Assembly (NCBI GenBank): GCA_016790165.1
Contig: JAEUPL010000020.1
Coordinates: 1-64,000, forward strand
DNA from: Burkholderiales bacterium
GTDB lineage: Bacteria > Pseudomonadota > Gammaproteobacteria > Burkholderiales > Casimicrobiaceae
Direction: 5' to 3'
DNA: 64,000 nucleotides
Position 1 is the stretch's first letter, and every line of letters begins with the position of its first letter. The notes beneath the pieces were generated by a model that was not told the origin of the DNA, made no database searches, and saw nothing but the letters and a program-made list of their open reading frames with translations. Below are positions 27,253-35,934 of the stretch, one piece after another. Position numbers and translations under genes: made by a program.

Positions 27253-27978
27253 ATGTCCGCCACCGCCGAAACCCGCCCCCCGCACAATGCTGACCCCGAT
27301 GAAGTCGCCAAGTTTTCGGCGCTGGCCAGCGAGTGGTGGGATGCGAATGGCAACTTTCGCCCGCTGCACGACATCAACCCACTGCGCCTCGCGCTGATCG
27401 ACGAAGTGGTCGGTGGCGTTCGGGGCAAGCGCTTGATCGACGTCGGCTGCGGTGGTGGCCTCGTTTCCGAGGGGCTCGCGCGCATGGGCGCGCAGGTCAC
27501 CGGCATCGATTTGTCCAGCAAGGCGCTGGCCGTGGCCAAGCTGCACGCCCTGGACGCCGAGGTGTCGGTCGACTATCGCGAGTGCACCGCAGAGACGATG
27601 GCGGACGAGCATCCCGCAACGTTCGATGCCGTCACCTGCCTTGAGATGCTGGAGCACGTCCCCGAGCCGGCATCGGTGGTCGCGGCCTGCGCCCGGCTTG
27701 CCAAACCGGGCGCACCGGTAATCTTCAGCACGCTCTCGCGCACGCCGAAAGCCTACGCGATGGCGGTACTCGGCGCGGAGTACGTGCTGCGTCTGCTGCC
27801 GAAAGGCACCCATGAATTCGCGCGCTTCATCAAACCCGCCGAGTTGGCGGCGCACGCCCGCAGCGCGGGGTTGCAATTGCTCGAGCTGCGTGGCATGGAC
27901 TACAACCCGCTCACCCGCGCCACGCGCTGGACGCAAGACGCTTCAGTCAACTACATCGCGGTGTTTCGCAAAGGCTAG
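27253..27978 (+). CDS. ubiG: Ubiquinone biosynthesis O-methyltransferase
   Basis: A 241-residue SAM-dependent methyltransferase that carries out both O-methylations in ubiquinone synthesis. It begins with the family segment DEVAKFSALASEWWD and NFRPLHDINPLRL, followed by the SAM-binding motif I LIDVGCGGGLVSEGLARMG, CLEMLEHVPEP and a C-terminal GMDYNPLT. ATG 27253 is preferred over the longer open frame, which overlaps mtaD. It is co-directional with mtaD, 10 nt apart. Confidence 0.94.
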   Translation: MSATAETRPPHNADPDEVAKFSALASEWWDANGNFRPLHDINPLRLALIDEVVGGVRGKRLIDVGCGGGLVSEGLARMGAQVTGIDLSSKALAVAKLHALDAEVSVDYRECTAETMADEHPATFDAVTCLEMLEHVPEPASVVAACARLAKPGAPVIFSTLSRTPKAYAMAVLGAEYVLRLLPKGTHEFARFIKPAELAAHARSAGLQLLELRGMDYNPLTRATRWTQDASVNYIAVFRKG

Positions 27979-28034
27979 GCGGCTGCGAGGAGCCCGCTAC
28001 GCGTCTTAGCGGCGGCACGCGCCGGTGGGCTTGC

Positions 28035-28040
28035 TACAAT
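28035..28040 (+). promoter_or_regulatory. Probable -10 box of the tRNA-Val promoter
   Basis: TACAAT 12 bases upstream of the mature tRNA. No good -35 is visible at 17 bp spacing. Confidence 0.5.
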
Positions 28041-28052
28041 ACAACGCTCATT

Positions 28053-28127
28053 GGGCGGTTAGCTCAGCGGTAGAGCACTGCCTTCACACGGCAGGGGTCA
28101 CTGGTTCGATCCCAGTACCGCCCACCA
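28053..28127 (+). tRNA. tRNA-Val, anticodon CAC
   Basis: A 75-nt cloverleaf with the CCA end encoded. The acceptor stem GGGCGGT pairs with ACCGCCC. The D arm contains AGCTCAGCGGTAGAGC. The anticodon arm CTGCC-TTCACAC-GGCAG gives anticodon CAC, reading GTG (Val). The T arm CTGGTTCGATCCCAG is complete. Confidence 0.97.
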
Positions 28128-28133
28128 ATGACC

Positions 28134-28160
28134 AAAAGCCACGCCCCGCGTGGCTTTTTT
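28134..28160 (+). terminator. Rho-independent terminator after tRNA-Val
   Basis: The stem AAAAGCCACG (28134-28143) pairs with CGTGGCTTTT (28149-28158) around a five-base loop and continues into a T-run. It is seven bases after the tRNA. Confidence 0.92.
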
Positions 28161-28190
28161 GTTCACCGTCGGCTGGCGAAGGGCATCGCG

Positions 28191-28979
28191 ATGAAACTCG
28201 GCATCGAAGGCAAATGGGCACTGGTCTGCGCTGCAAGCAAAGGCTTGGGCAAGGGATGTGCGAAGGCGTTGGTCGCCGAAGGCGTGAATGTGGTCATCAC
28301 GGCGCGCGGCGCCGAAGCGCTGCAAGCAACGGCCAGTGAGCTGCGCGCGCTCAACCCCGCCGTCCGTGTGGTGACGGTGGCGGGTGACATCACCACGCCG
28401 GAGGGACGCGCCGCCGCGCTTGCGGCAGCGCCGCAGGTGGACATCCTGATCAATAACGCGGGTGGCCCGCCGCCGGGCGATTTCCGCAACTGGACGCGCG
28501 ACGACTGGATCAAGGCAGTTGACGCCAACATGCTGACGCCAATAGAGCTCATGAAGGCCGTGATCGACGGCATGTGCGAGCGCGGCTTCGGGCGCATCGT
28601 CAACATCACCTCGGGCGCGGTGAAGGCGCCAATTGACACGCTCGGTTTGTCCAACGGAGCCCGCTCGGGGCTGACCGGTTTTGTCGCCGGATTGGCGCGA
28701 CAACCCAAAGTCGCCAGCCGCAACGTCACCATTAATGGCTTGCTACCGGGTCCCTTCGACACCGATCGCATGCAGACGATGCTCTCGAACTGGGCAAAAC
28801 GTGACGGCAAGTCTGTGGCCGAAACCGCCAGCGCTCGCCTTTCAAAAAACCCGACACAACGGATGGGCAACATCGACGAATTCGGTGCCACCTGCGCCTT
28901 CCTCTGCAGTCAGCACGCCAGCTTCATCACCGGGCAAAACATCCTGATGGATGGCGGTGAGTATCCGGGGACGTTTTAG
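28191..28979 (+). CDS. Short-chain dehydrogenase/reductase with a degenerate active site
   Basis: A 262-residue SDR-fold protein. The cofactor-binding segment CAASKGLGKG (residues 13-22), NNAGG (89-93) and the catalytic-Ser region NITSGAVKAP (138-147) are present. Where the YxxxK pair should be, the sequence reads LSNGARSGL, with Ser154 and Arg158 replacing Tyr and Lys. A subset of bacterial SDRs carries this LSNxxR form, and their chemistry is not settled. ATG 28191 follows the tRNA terminator; two Bug receptors and a sulfatase follow on the same strand, so it may be part of a catabolic unit. Confidence 0.85.
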   Translation: MKLGIEGKWALVCAASKGLGKGCAKALVAEGVNVVITARGAEALQATASELRALNPAVRVVTVAGDITTPEGRAAALAAAPQVDILINNAGGPPPGDFRNWTRDDWIKAVDANMLTPIELMKAVIDGMCERGFGRIVNITSGAVKAPIDTLGLSNGARSGLTGFVAGLARQPKVASRNVTINGLLPGPFDTDRMQTMLSNWAKRDGKSVAETASARLSKNPTQRMGNIDEFGATCAFLCSQHASFITGQNILMDGGEYPGTF

Positions 28980-29077
28980 GCCTCGGCTGGCTCATCGTTT
29001 CACATTTCCGCAGCTGACTTGAAGCATCCCGCGCGACGCGCGTACATTGCGCCAGATCACTTCAAGGAGGATTCGAA

Positions 29078-30046
29078 ATGCAACGCTTTGTTCGCAGCTT
29101 GCTTAGCGCGTTGATGGTCGGCACAGCGCTCACGCATGCCGCCGCAGCACACGCGCAAGACAAGCCGCCGCTGAAAATTCTGGTCGGCTTCCCGCCGGGA
29201 GGATCAGCCGACGTCATCGCGCGCCTGATCGCCGATGGCATCAAGGCGGACTTTGGCGCCGTCGTGGTCGAAAACAAACCGGGTGCGGGCGGGCGCATCG
29301 CGCTCGGCGCCGTCAAAGCGGCCAAGGCAGATGGGCAGACCGTGATCGTGCTGCCGAGCGGTCCGATGGTGCTCTTCCCGCACGTTTACAAAAAGCTCGA
29401 GTACGATGCTGTGCGCGACTTCACGCCGATCTCCCTGATCGGGCACTTCCAGTTCGGCGTCGTTGCCGGCCCGGCGTCGACCGCGAAGACAGTGCAGGAA
29501 ATGATCTCGCTCGCCCGTGCCAACCCCGGCAGCGCCAGCTACGGCACACCCGGCGCGGGCACCCTGCCCCACTTCATGGGTGTGCTGCTTGAACAATCAG
29601 GCGGCATCACCATGAACCATGTGCCGTTTCAGGGCGGTGGCCCCGCCAATACCGCGCTGCTCGGCGGGCACATCCAGTACAAGTTTGACGTCGTGTCCGA
29701 AACCGCCGAACTCCATCGTAGTGGCAAGGCGCGCATCCTCGCGGTTACCGGCGACAAGCGTGACCCGCAGGTGCCTGAGGTGCCCACGCTGACTGAAGCG
29801 GGCGTGCCGATGCGCGCCACGGCGTGGTTCGCGATGTACGGCCCGGCCAATCTGCCGGCCGACGTGTTGAAGCGTCTCGAAACGGCGGTCGCCAAGGCCG
29901 TGCGCGAGCCCAGCCTGCGCAAGAAACTGCTTGACCTCGGCTATGACCCGGTCGGTTCAACCTCCGCGGAGCTGGCCACCGCCCAGCGCACCGATCTCGC
30001 CCGCTGGGAGAAGCCGATCAAGGCGACCGGCGTGCAGCTGGACTGA
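29078..30046 (+). CDS. Bug-family periplasmic solute-binding protein
   Basis: A 322-residue protein of the tripartite tricarboxylate receptor (Bug/TctC) family. The signal peptide ends near residue 27 (AAAHAQ). Family segments are FPPGGSADVIARLIADGI (PxGGxxDxxAR) and VVENKPGAGGRIALGAVKAA, and further on HVPFQGGGPANTALLGG. An optimal AAGGAGGATT precedes the ATG. No TctA/TctB membrane partners are in the window, so it is an orphan receptor using a permease elsewhere. It lies directly upstream of a second Bug gene. Confidence 0.93.
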   Translation: MQRFVRSLLSALMVGTALTHAAAAHAQDKPPLKILVGFPPGGSADVIARLIADGIKADFGAVVVENKPGAGGRIALGAVKAAKADGQTVIVLPSGPMVLFPHVYKKLEYDAVRDFTPISLIGHFQFGVVAGPASTAKTVQEMISLARANPGSASYGTPGAGTLPHFMGVLLEQSGGITMNHVPFQGGGPANTALLGGHIQYKFDVVSETAELHRSGKARILAVTGDKRDPQVPEVPTLTEAGVPMRATAWFAMYGPANLPADVLKRLETAVAKAVREPSLRKKLLDLGYDPVGSTSAELATAQRTDLARWEKPIKATGVQLD

Positions 30047-30065
30047 GCGGCAGTCAGGACTCAGC

Positions 30066-31046
30066 ATGTTCGCACCTAACGTTCGCCGAGTCATCGTCGC
30101 TGCCATTTCGGTCGGCCTGATGACTGCGGTCACCGCAGCCTCAGCGTTTGCGCAAGCCTATCCAGCCAAACCGATCAAGCTGATCAACAATATCCCGGCC
30201 GGTGGGCCGTCCGACTTTCTGGCACGTACTGTCGGCGAGCACATCACCGCCACCAGCAAACAACCGGTCGTCACCGACAACCGGGCCGGCGCGGGCGGCA
30301 ATGTCGGCGCCGATGCCGTGGCGAAGAGCGCTGCCGACGGCTACACGGTACTGTTCGGCATCGATACGACGCTCACCGTCAATCCGCACCTCTATTCCGC
30401 CATGCCGTTCAAGGCGGACGACCTTGAGCCGGTGATCGTCATGGCATCGTCGGGTTTGCTGGTGGGCGTCCATCCGGGGACCGGATTCAAGACGCTGAAA
30501 GAGCTGGTTTCGGCGGCGCCCAAGCGACCGCTCAGTTTTTCCAGCGGCGGCAGCGGCAGCCCGGGACATCTTGCGGTGGCGCTACTGAATGACGCCATCG
30601 GCGCCTCCGTTCAGCATGTGCCGTACAAAGGCAACACGCCGGCGGTGACTGCTGTACTGTCGGGTGAAGTGGAAGGCGGCATCCTCGCCACACCGGGCAT
30701 GCTGCCCCACGTCAAGTCGGGCAAGATCACGCCGCTTGCGGTGACCAGCCGGCAGCGCTCACGCGGGGCGCCCGACGTACCGACCGTCAGCGAGCTCGGT
30801 TTCAACGATTTGCGCTTTGAGGTGCTCTACGTCGCGTCTGTGCCCAAGGGCACGCCGGCGGCGGTGGTGCAGTACCTGCAAAAGGCGATTGCCGAGGCGC
30901 TGAACCGCCCGCAGGCGCAGGCCCAGCTCGCCACGATGGAACTGTTCTACGAAGGCGCCACCGGGCCCGATGCGAGCAAGCGGCTCGCAGACAACTCAAC
31001 ACGCTACGCTCCGGTGATCAAGAAGACCGGCATGAAAGTGGATTGA
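30066..31046 (+). CDS. Bug-family periplasmic solute-binding protein
   Basis: A 326-residue TctC-family receptor. The signal peptide ends at SAFAQ (near residue 29). The binding segments IPAGGPSDFLARTVGEHI and VVTDNRAGAGGNVGADAVAK are typical, as is HVPYKGNTPAVTAVLSGEV. It follows the first Bug gene after 19 bases but is clearly divergent from it, suggesting two different ligands rather than a fresh duplication. A sulfatase gene starts nine bases after its stop. ATG 30066 is chosen over the longer overlapping frame. Confidence 0.93.
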   Translation: MFAPNVRRVIVAAISVGLMTAVTAASAFAQAYPAKPIKLINNIPAGGPSDFLARTVGEHITATSKQPVVTDNRAGAGGNVGADAVAKSAADGYTVLFGIDTTLTVNPHLYSAMPFKADDLEPVIVMASSGLLVGVHPGTGFKTLKELVSAAPKRPLSFSSGGSGSPGHLAVALLNDAIGASVQHVPYKGNTPAVTAVLSGEVEGGILATPGMLPHVKSGKITPLAVTSRQRSRGAPDVPTVSELGFNDLRFEVLYVASVPKGTPAAVVQYLQKAIAEALNRPQAQAQLATMELFYEGATGPDASKRLADNSTRYAPVIKKTGMKVD

Positions 31047-31055
31047 TCGAGTGCC

Positions 31056-32381
31056 ATGACGCGCCCCAACATCATCTTCATCGTCGCCGACGATCTCGGC
31101 TTTGCCGACTTGGGGTGCTACGGTGGCCGCGACGCCGCGTTCGGTCGCGTGTCGCCGGTGCTCGACCAGCTCGCAGCCGACGGCGTGCGGTTCACCGAGG
31201 GTTACAGCAATTCGCCCGTTTGTTCACCGACGCGCTTCGCGCTGATGACTGCCCGCTATCAGTACCGTCTGCGTGGCGGCGCCGACGAACCGATCAACAG
31301 CCGCAGCAAGAGCAGCACTGTGCTCGGGCTGCCGCCGGAGGTGCCCACGCTGCCCGGCATGCTGCGCGACGCGGGCTATCACACCGGGCTGATCGGCAAG
31401 TGGCATCTGGGCTACCCGCCACACTTCAGCCCGCTGCGCTCCGGTTACGACGAATTCTTCGGCCCGATGTCCGGCGGTGTGGACTACTTCACGCATTGCA
31501 GCACCACGGGCGCGCACGATCTTTACGTCGGCGAGAACGAAGCGCAGCACGAGGGTTACCTCACCGACCTCATCTCGCAGCGTTCGGTCGACTATGTGCG
31601 CCGCATGGCGGGTGATGCGCGCCAGGGCAAGCCGTTCTTCCTGAGCATGCATTACACGGCGCCGCACTGGCCGTGGGAGACGCGGCACGACGCCGCCATC
31701 GCCGCCGACGTACGCAGCAACCTCTTCCACCTGGACGGCGGCAATATCGACACCTATCGCCGCATGATTCATCACATGGACGAAGGCATCGGCTGGGTGC
31801 TGCGCGCACTGCGCGACGAGCAGCTGCTCGACGACACGCTGATCGTGTTCACCAGCGACAACGGCGGTGAGCGCTTCTCGGACAACTGGCCGCTGGTGGG
31901 TGGCAAGATGGACCTCACCGAGGGCGGCATCCGTGTGCCGTGGATCGCGCACTGGCCCGCCGTCATCGCCCCCGGTGGCGTGAGCGACCAGCACTGCATG
32001 ACGATGGATTGGTCAGCCACGATGCTCGCGCTCGGCGGCGCCACACCGCCCGCTGACCACACGCTGGACGGCGTCGCGCTGACCGACGTGTTGCGCGACG
32101 CCAAGCACCGCTTCCCGCGCCCGCTCTACTGGCGTATGAAGCACCGCGGCCAGCGCGCGCTACGCGTGGGCGACTGGAAATACCTCCGCGTCGACGGCCA
32201 CGACTACCTCTTCGACCTCAGCCGCGACGAACGCGAACGCGCGAACCGCGCCAAACGCGAGCCTGATCGCCTCGCCGCCATGCGTGCGCAGTGGGAAGCC
32301 TGGGACGCAACCGTGCCGGTGATCCCGGAGGATGCGACCGTGAGCCTTGGCTACGGGGCTACGGATATGCCGCAGCGGTAG
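31056..32381 (+). CDS. Type I sulfatase (arylsulfatase family)
   Basis: A 441-residue sulfatase. The signature CSPTR (Cys56-Arg60) is the formylglycine site, which needs a maturation enzyme. Metal-binding Asp pairs appear at VADDLGF (11-12) and FTSDNGG; other conserved parts are IGKWHLG and HYTAPHWPWE. No signal peptide is seen (it begins MTRPNIIFIVADD), so it appears cytoplasmic. It sits last in a Bug-Bug-sulfatase run, which suggests uptake of a sulfated organic acid or ester followed by intracellular desulfation; this is inference. Arylsulfatase versus phosphonate or choline-sulfate use cannot be decided. Confidence 0.9.
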   Translation: MTRPNIIFIVADDLGFADLGCYGGRDAAFGRVSPVLDQLAADGVRFTEGYSNSPVCSPTRFALMTARYQYRLRGGADEPINSRSKSSTVLGLPPEVPTLPGMLRDAGYHTGLIGKWHLGYPPHFSPLRSGYDEFFGPMSGGVDYFTHCSTTGAHDLYVGENEAQHEGYLTDLISQRSVDYVRRMAGDARQGKPFFLSMHYTAPHWPWETRHDAAIAADVRSNLFHLDGGNIDTYRRMIHHMDEGIGWVLRALRDEQLLDDTLIVFTSDNGGERFSDNWPLVGGKMDLTEGGIRVPWIAHWPAVIAPGGVSDQHCMTMDWSATMLALGGATPPADHTLDGVALTDVLRDAKHRFPRPLYWRMKHRGQRALRVGDWKYLRVDGHDYLFDLSRDERERANRAKREPDRLAAMRAQWEAWDATVPVIPEDATVSLGYGATDMPQR

Positions 32382-32408
32382 GCGGACCGTGGCAGCAGGC
32401 GACGAGTT

Positions 32409-32954
32409 CTAGATGCGCAGCAAGCCCCGAAAGCCACGCGCCGCGTAGTACGACTGCGCGCCGTTGTGATAGGTGAACACCTTGCCATATCGGCGGTCGC
32501 AGAACAGCGCGCCGTCCAGCTGGCGAATCTCGGCCGGTGTGGCGATCCAGCTTGATGTCTTGAGGTCGAACTCGCCGAGCGTTTGCAGGGCTCGATATTG
32601 CGCCTCATCGAGCAGTTCAATGCCCATCTCGCGTGCCGCCTCCACCGCGCCGCCTGCAGGCTTGTTCTCCTTGCGTGCGTCGAGCGCCGTGCGGTCGTAG
32701 CATAGGCTTCGACGACCCGCCGGACTTTCGGCAGCACAATCGCAAAAGGTGATCCGCCCAGTCACCTTGTCGTAGTCAATCACGTCCGGCTCGCCGCGAC
32801 TCGCCTCCATCGCCTGCAGCACCTTTAACGCGGCGGTGTTGCTCTGGATTCGTGCGAGCACAACATCCCAGGCAACGCCCGAATGGCGCCGGCTGTGCTT
32901 ATCGAAGCGGGCTTGCAACGTGGTCAGCAACTCGTCACGCTCTTTGGACTTCAT
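32409..32954 (-). CDS. DUF4256 family protein
   Basis: A 181-residue soluble protein. The family pattern is clear: GGEPDV-like RGEPDVIDYD, FCDCAAESPAGRRSLCYDR, then MGIELLDEAQYRALQ and the tail GALFCDRRYGKVFTYHNGAQ, followed by SYYAARGFRG. These are conserved across DUF4256 proteins of Firmicutes and Proteobacteria. ATG 32954 (MKSKERDELL) is chosen over 33047, whose extra 31 residues do not fit the family. Function unknown; convergent with the sulfatase. Confidence 0.9.
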   Translation of the reverse strand: MKSKERDELLTTLQARFDKHSRRHSGVAWDVVLARIQSNTAALKVLQAMEASRGEPDVIDYDKVTGRITFCDCAAESPAGRRSLCYDRTALDARKENKPAGGAVEAAREMGIELLDEAQYRALQTLGEFDLKTSSWIATPAEIRQLDGALFCDRRYGKVFTYHNGAQSYYAARGFRGLLRI

Positions 32955-33220
32955 GGCAATCACCGCCCGTAGTTGAAGAAGTCCAGCGATCTTATGCCGA
33001 ATGTGTCGGACTGCAACCGGCGTAGAGGCCAGATCGCCTGCATCCACGCTGGCACATCACTGGATCGAACCGCAAAACAAGCAGGGTGGCATGCTTGCGG
33101 AGCCGCCCATTGCGCTGGCGCTATCGGATAGTTCCCGCAAGCACCCAATAGCCCAAGCGCTGCCTAGTACGGCAGAGCCTCGGGCGTTCCGAACTACGGT
33201 ACTTTCACCCTACACCCGCA

Positions 33221-34417
33221 TCACGTGAAAAACGCGAGCTGATCCACGACAAGAATCGCTTGAAGCGCCCTGACCATCGTGTAGCTTTCGGCGGACGCTG
33301 CTCCGTGTCCGACTGCATGTCTTGAACTCGCCCTGCCCCGTTTTCCGGTAGGGTCGAAACTTTCAAAGGTATGCTGCCTCAAGTAGCGGCCAAACGCGCG
33401 CGTAAACAGCAACGTATCCGGCGCGCCAGCGTTTTGTTCACCGGAGGCTTCGGCAAATGTCAACAACTCCTTTATCGGTGCGCCCCGCCCTTCGTGCATG
33501 GCACGGTACGCGTCGTTCAAAATCCCCTCGATTTCCGTGAGCAATATCTTAATCACTGCTACTGGCCTTCGCGCCAGAAAAGCACATATTGCTTCGTCCA
33601 AAAGGGATATTCGCGCGGCAAAGTGCGCCTTCGCAACCCATCGCTCGCGCAAGAACTGCAACCGAGATGCATCGAAGTCTCGTAGGATTCGCTCTTCGAC
33701 GTCCGCAATATCCAATCCCACTTCACAGTGATGGATGAGTTCCTTGAATTCGGTAGCGATCAACTCTGCAAACGGAAACCAACCAGCACCAACAAGACGT
33801 GAAAACGTCGAACTATCCTGCATCGCATCGTACAGATGCCGATATCGCATCACACGGTAAAGTGAGCCAAGCGTTGACGAAAAGCCATCACGGTCGAATT
33901 GACCTTTGGGGTTCACGTCGAACGCAAAACCGAATCGCCAATCTAGGCGGAAAAGACAGAACACCTTGTCATCGTCAGCGAATTCAACACAGGGAAATGT
34001 CATCCCCGTAATGTCCGCGATGTCGCTCTCGAAGACGGCGGTGTGCGCCTTTATGGCACGTTTCGTTCTGACGAGCAAACTCACGGCCCCTGTGTCGATC
34101 CACAGTTCAGCAACATTCTGAGCCTTCATCACAAGCAAGACGGTGTTCGCGTGGCGCAAGGAAACGTATTCGCCACTCCGCTGTGCCATGCTGCGCACAG
34201 CGTCTACAAAGCTCTCGACAAAACGATGAAAGCGCGGCTCATCCGATGTCATGGACAGCCTTGTTATTACCTCGACACGCTCGCCCTTCTTCGCCGCTGA
34301 TGCCGTGAACCCCGCGAGTTGTTCAGCATTTTCGAATCGCAAAGGTTCGCCCAGGTTGCGAACGCTACCCACAGACTGTTCGCGGACGGTTCGATTGAGC
34401 GAGGAGCCATTAGTCAA
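33221..34417 (-). CDS. Uncharacterised protein with HEPN-like C-terminus
   Basis: A 398-residue soluble protein I do not recognise. Residues 1-190 look like a mixed alpha/beta domain (ELWIDTGAVSLLVRTKRAIK). Residues 200-398 are helical, and the tail contains RHAVGHG (Arg366-x4-His371) followed by a helix ending VVDQLAFF. That arrangement matches the R-x4-6-H motif of HEPN ribonuclease domains found in toxins and abortive-infection proteins. The codon use is visibly less GC-biased than in dnaB next door, hinting at horizontal acquisition. It lies 16 bases after dnaB on the same strand. Confidence 0.6.
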   Translation of the reverse strand: MTNGSSLNRTVREQSVGSVRNLGEPLRFENAEQLAGFTASAAKKGERVEVITRLSMTSDEPRFHRFVESFVDAVRSMAQRSGEYVSLRHANTVLLVMKAQNVAELWIDTGAVSLLVRTKRAIKAHTAVFESDIADITGMTFPCVEFADDDKVFCLFRLDWRFGFAFDVNPKGQFDRDGFSSTLGSLYRVMRYRHLYDAMQDSSTFSRLVGAGWFPFAELIATEFKELIHHCEVGLDIADVEERILRDFDASRLQFLRERWVAKAHFAARISLLDEAICAFLARRPVAVIKILLTEIEGILNDAYRAMHEGRGAPIKELLTFAEASGEQNAGAPDTLLFTRAFGRYLRQHTFESFDPTGKRGRASSRHAVGHGAASAESYTMVRALQAILVVDQLAFFT

Positions 34418-34433
34418 CGATCAGCCTTTGATA

Positions 34434-35867
34434 CTAAAACGGACTATCCCCACCAAACTTCGGCCCCGCCGCTTTCACCGACTGGATCGCGCCGCCCGGC
34501 ATGTAGGAATCGGTCGCGGCGTAGTTTTCGAAGCGGGTGAATTCGCCGCGGAAGGTGAGGTTCACCGTGCCGATCGGGCCGTTACGCTGCTTGCCAATGA
34601 TGATTTCGGCGATGCCCTTCTGCGCAGATTCCTGGTTGTAGACCTCGTCGCGGTAGATGAAGAGGATGACGTCGGCGTCCTGCTCGATGGCGCCGGATTC
34701 ACGCAAATCGCTCATCACCGGGCGTTTGTTCGGGCGCTGCTCCAGCGAGCGGTTCAGCTGCGACAGTGCGATCACCGGCACATGCAACTCTTTCGCCAGC
34801 GCCTTGAGCGAGCGCGAGATTTCGGAGATCTCGGTGGCGCGGTTCTCGCCACTGCTAGCACTCTGCATGAGCTGGATGTAGTCGATGATGATCAGGCCGA
34901 GCCCGCCCACCTGCCGCGCCAATCGGCGCGCGCGGGCGCGCAGCTCGAACGGGTTCAGCGCCGGCGTTTCGTCGATGTACATCGGGCTCGCGTCAAGCTG
35001 CGACAGCGCATCGGTGAAGCGCTGCCAGTCGCCCTCTGACAGGCGGCCGGTGCGCAGTACGTGCTGGTCCAGTTTGCCGACCGAGCCGATCAAGCGCATC
35101 GCCAGCTGCAGCGCGCCCATTTCCATCGAGAACACGGCGACCGGCTTCTTGAGCTTCACCGCGACGTGCTCGCCGATGTTGAGCGAGAACGCGGTCTTGC
35201 CCATCGACGGACGACCGGCAACGATGATGAGGTCACCGCCCTGCAGGCCGGCGGTCATGCGGTCGAGATCGGTGTAGCCGGTGGCGGTGCCGGTCACGTC
35301 GCTGGGGTTATCGCGACGGTAAAGCTCTTCCACGCGGTCAATCGCCTGTGCCGCGAGGTCGGAGAGAGAGAAGAAGTTCTGCTTGCTGCGGTCGCCCGAT
35401 TCGGCAATCTCGAACACCTTGCCCTCGGCTTCGTCGAGCAGTTGTTCGCTGGTCTTGCCCATCGGGTTGAACGCCGCCTCGGCGATCTCGGTGGCCACGC
35501 CCGCGAGGCGGCGCATGACGGAGCGGTCGCGCACGATCTCGGCGTACCGGCGGATGTTGGCCGCCGTCGGCACCGCATTGGCGATGGCGCCGATGTAGGC
35601 AAGCCCGCCGACGTAATCGAGCTTGCCGGCCGCACGCAGGCTTTCCGACACCGTCACCGCGTCCGCCGGGTTGTTGTCAGCGGCGAGTCGATTGATGTGC
35701 TCGTAAATGAGCCGGTGGCCTTCGTTGTAGAAATCCTCCGCCTTCAGCACGTCCGCCACCTTGTCGATGGCGTTGTTGTCAATGATCAGCGCGCCGAGCA
35801 CCGATTGCTCGGCTTCGATCGAGTGCGGTGGGGTGCGCAGGGCTTGTACGTCGGAATCGAGGGCCAT
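34434..35867 (-). CDS. dnaB: Replicative DNA helicase
   Basis: A 477-residue hexameric helicase that unwinds DNA at the replication fork. The N-terminal domain begins PPHSIEAEQSVLGALIIDN, followed by DFYNEGHRLIYEHI. The RecA-like C-terminal domain has Walker A GRPSMGKTAFSLNI, FSMEMGALQLAMR, Walker B LIIIDYIQLM, ALSQLNRSLEQRPNKRP and SDLRESGAIEQDADVILF. Full length. ATG 35867 gives the family start. The genes that often precede dnaB (rplI, rpsR) are not adjacent here. Confidence 0.96.
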   Translation of the reverse strand: MALDSDVQALRTPPHSIEAEQSVLGALIIDNNAIDKVADVLKAEDFYNEGHRLIYEHINRLAADNNPADAVTVSESLRAAGKLDYVGGLAYIGAIANAVPTAANIRRYAEIVRDRSVMRRLAGVATEIAEAAFNPMGKTSEQLLDEAEGKVFEIAESGDRSKQNFFSLSDLAAQAIDRVEELYRRDNPSDVTGTATGYTDLDRMTAGLQGGDLIIVAGRPSMGKTAFSLNIGEHVAVKLKKPVAVFSMEMGALQLAMRLIGSVGKLDQHVLRTGRLSEGDWQRFTDALSQLDASPMYIDETPALNPFELRARARRLARQVGGLGLIIIDYIQLMQSASSGENRATEISEISRSLKALAKELHVPVIALSQLNRSLEQRPNKRPVMSDLRESGAIEQDADVILFIYRDEVYNQESAQKGIAEIIIGKQRNGPIGTVNLTFRGEFTRFENYAATDSYMPGGAIQSVKAAGPKFGGDSPF

Positions 35868-35934
35868 TTGGCCGATTCTATCGGGCGAAAACGCCTCGGC
35901 CTGAGGCGTGGGAGTGAAGCGCGGCGGAGACCGG

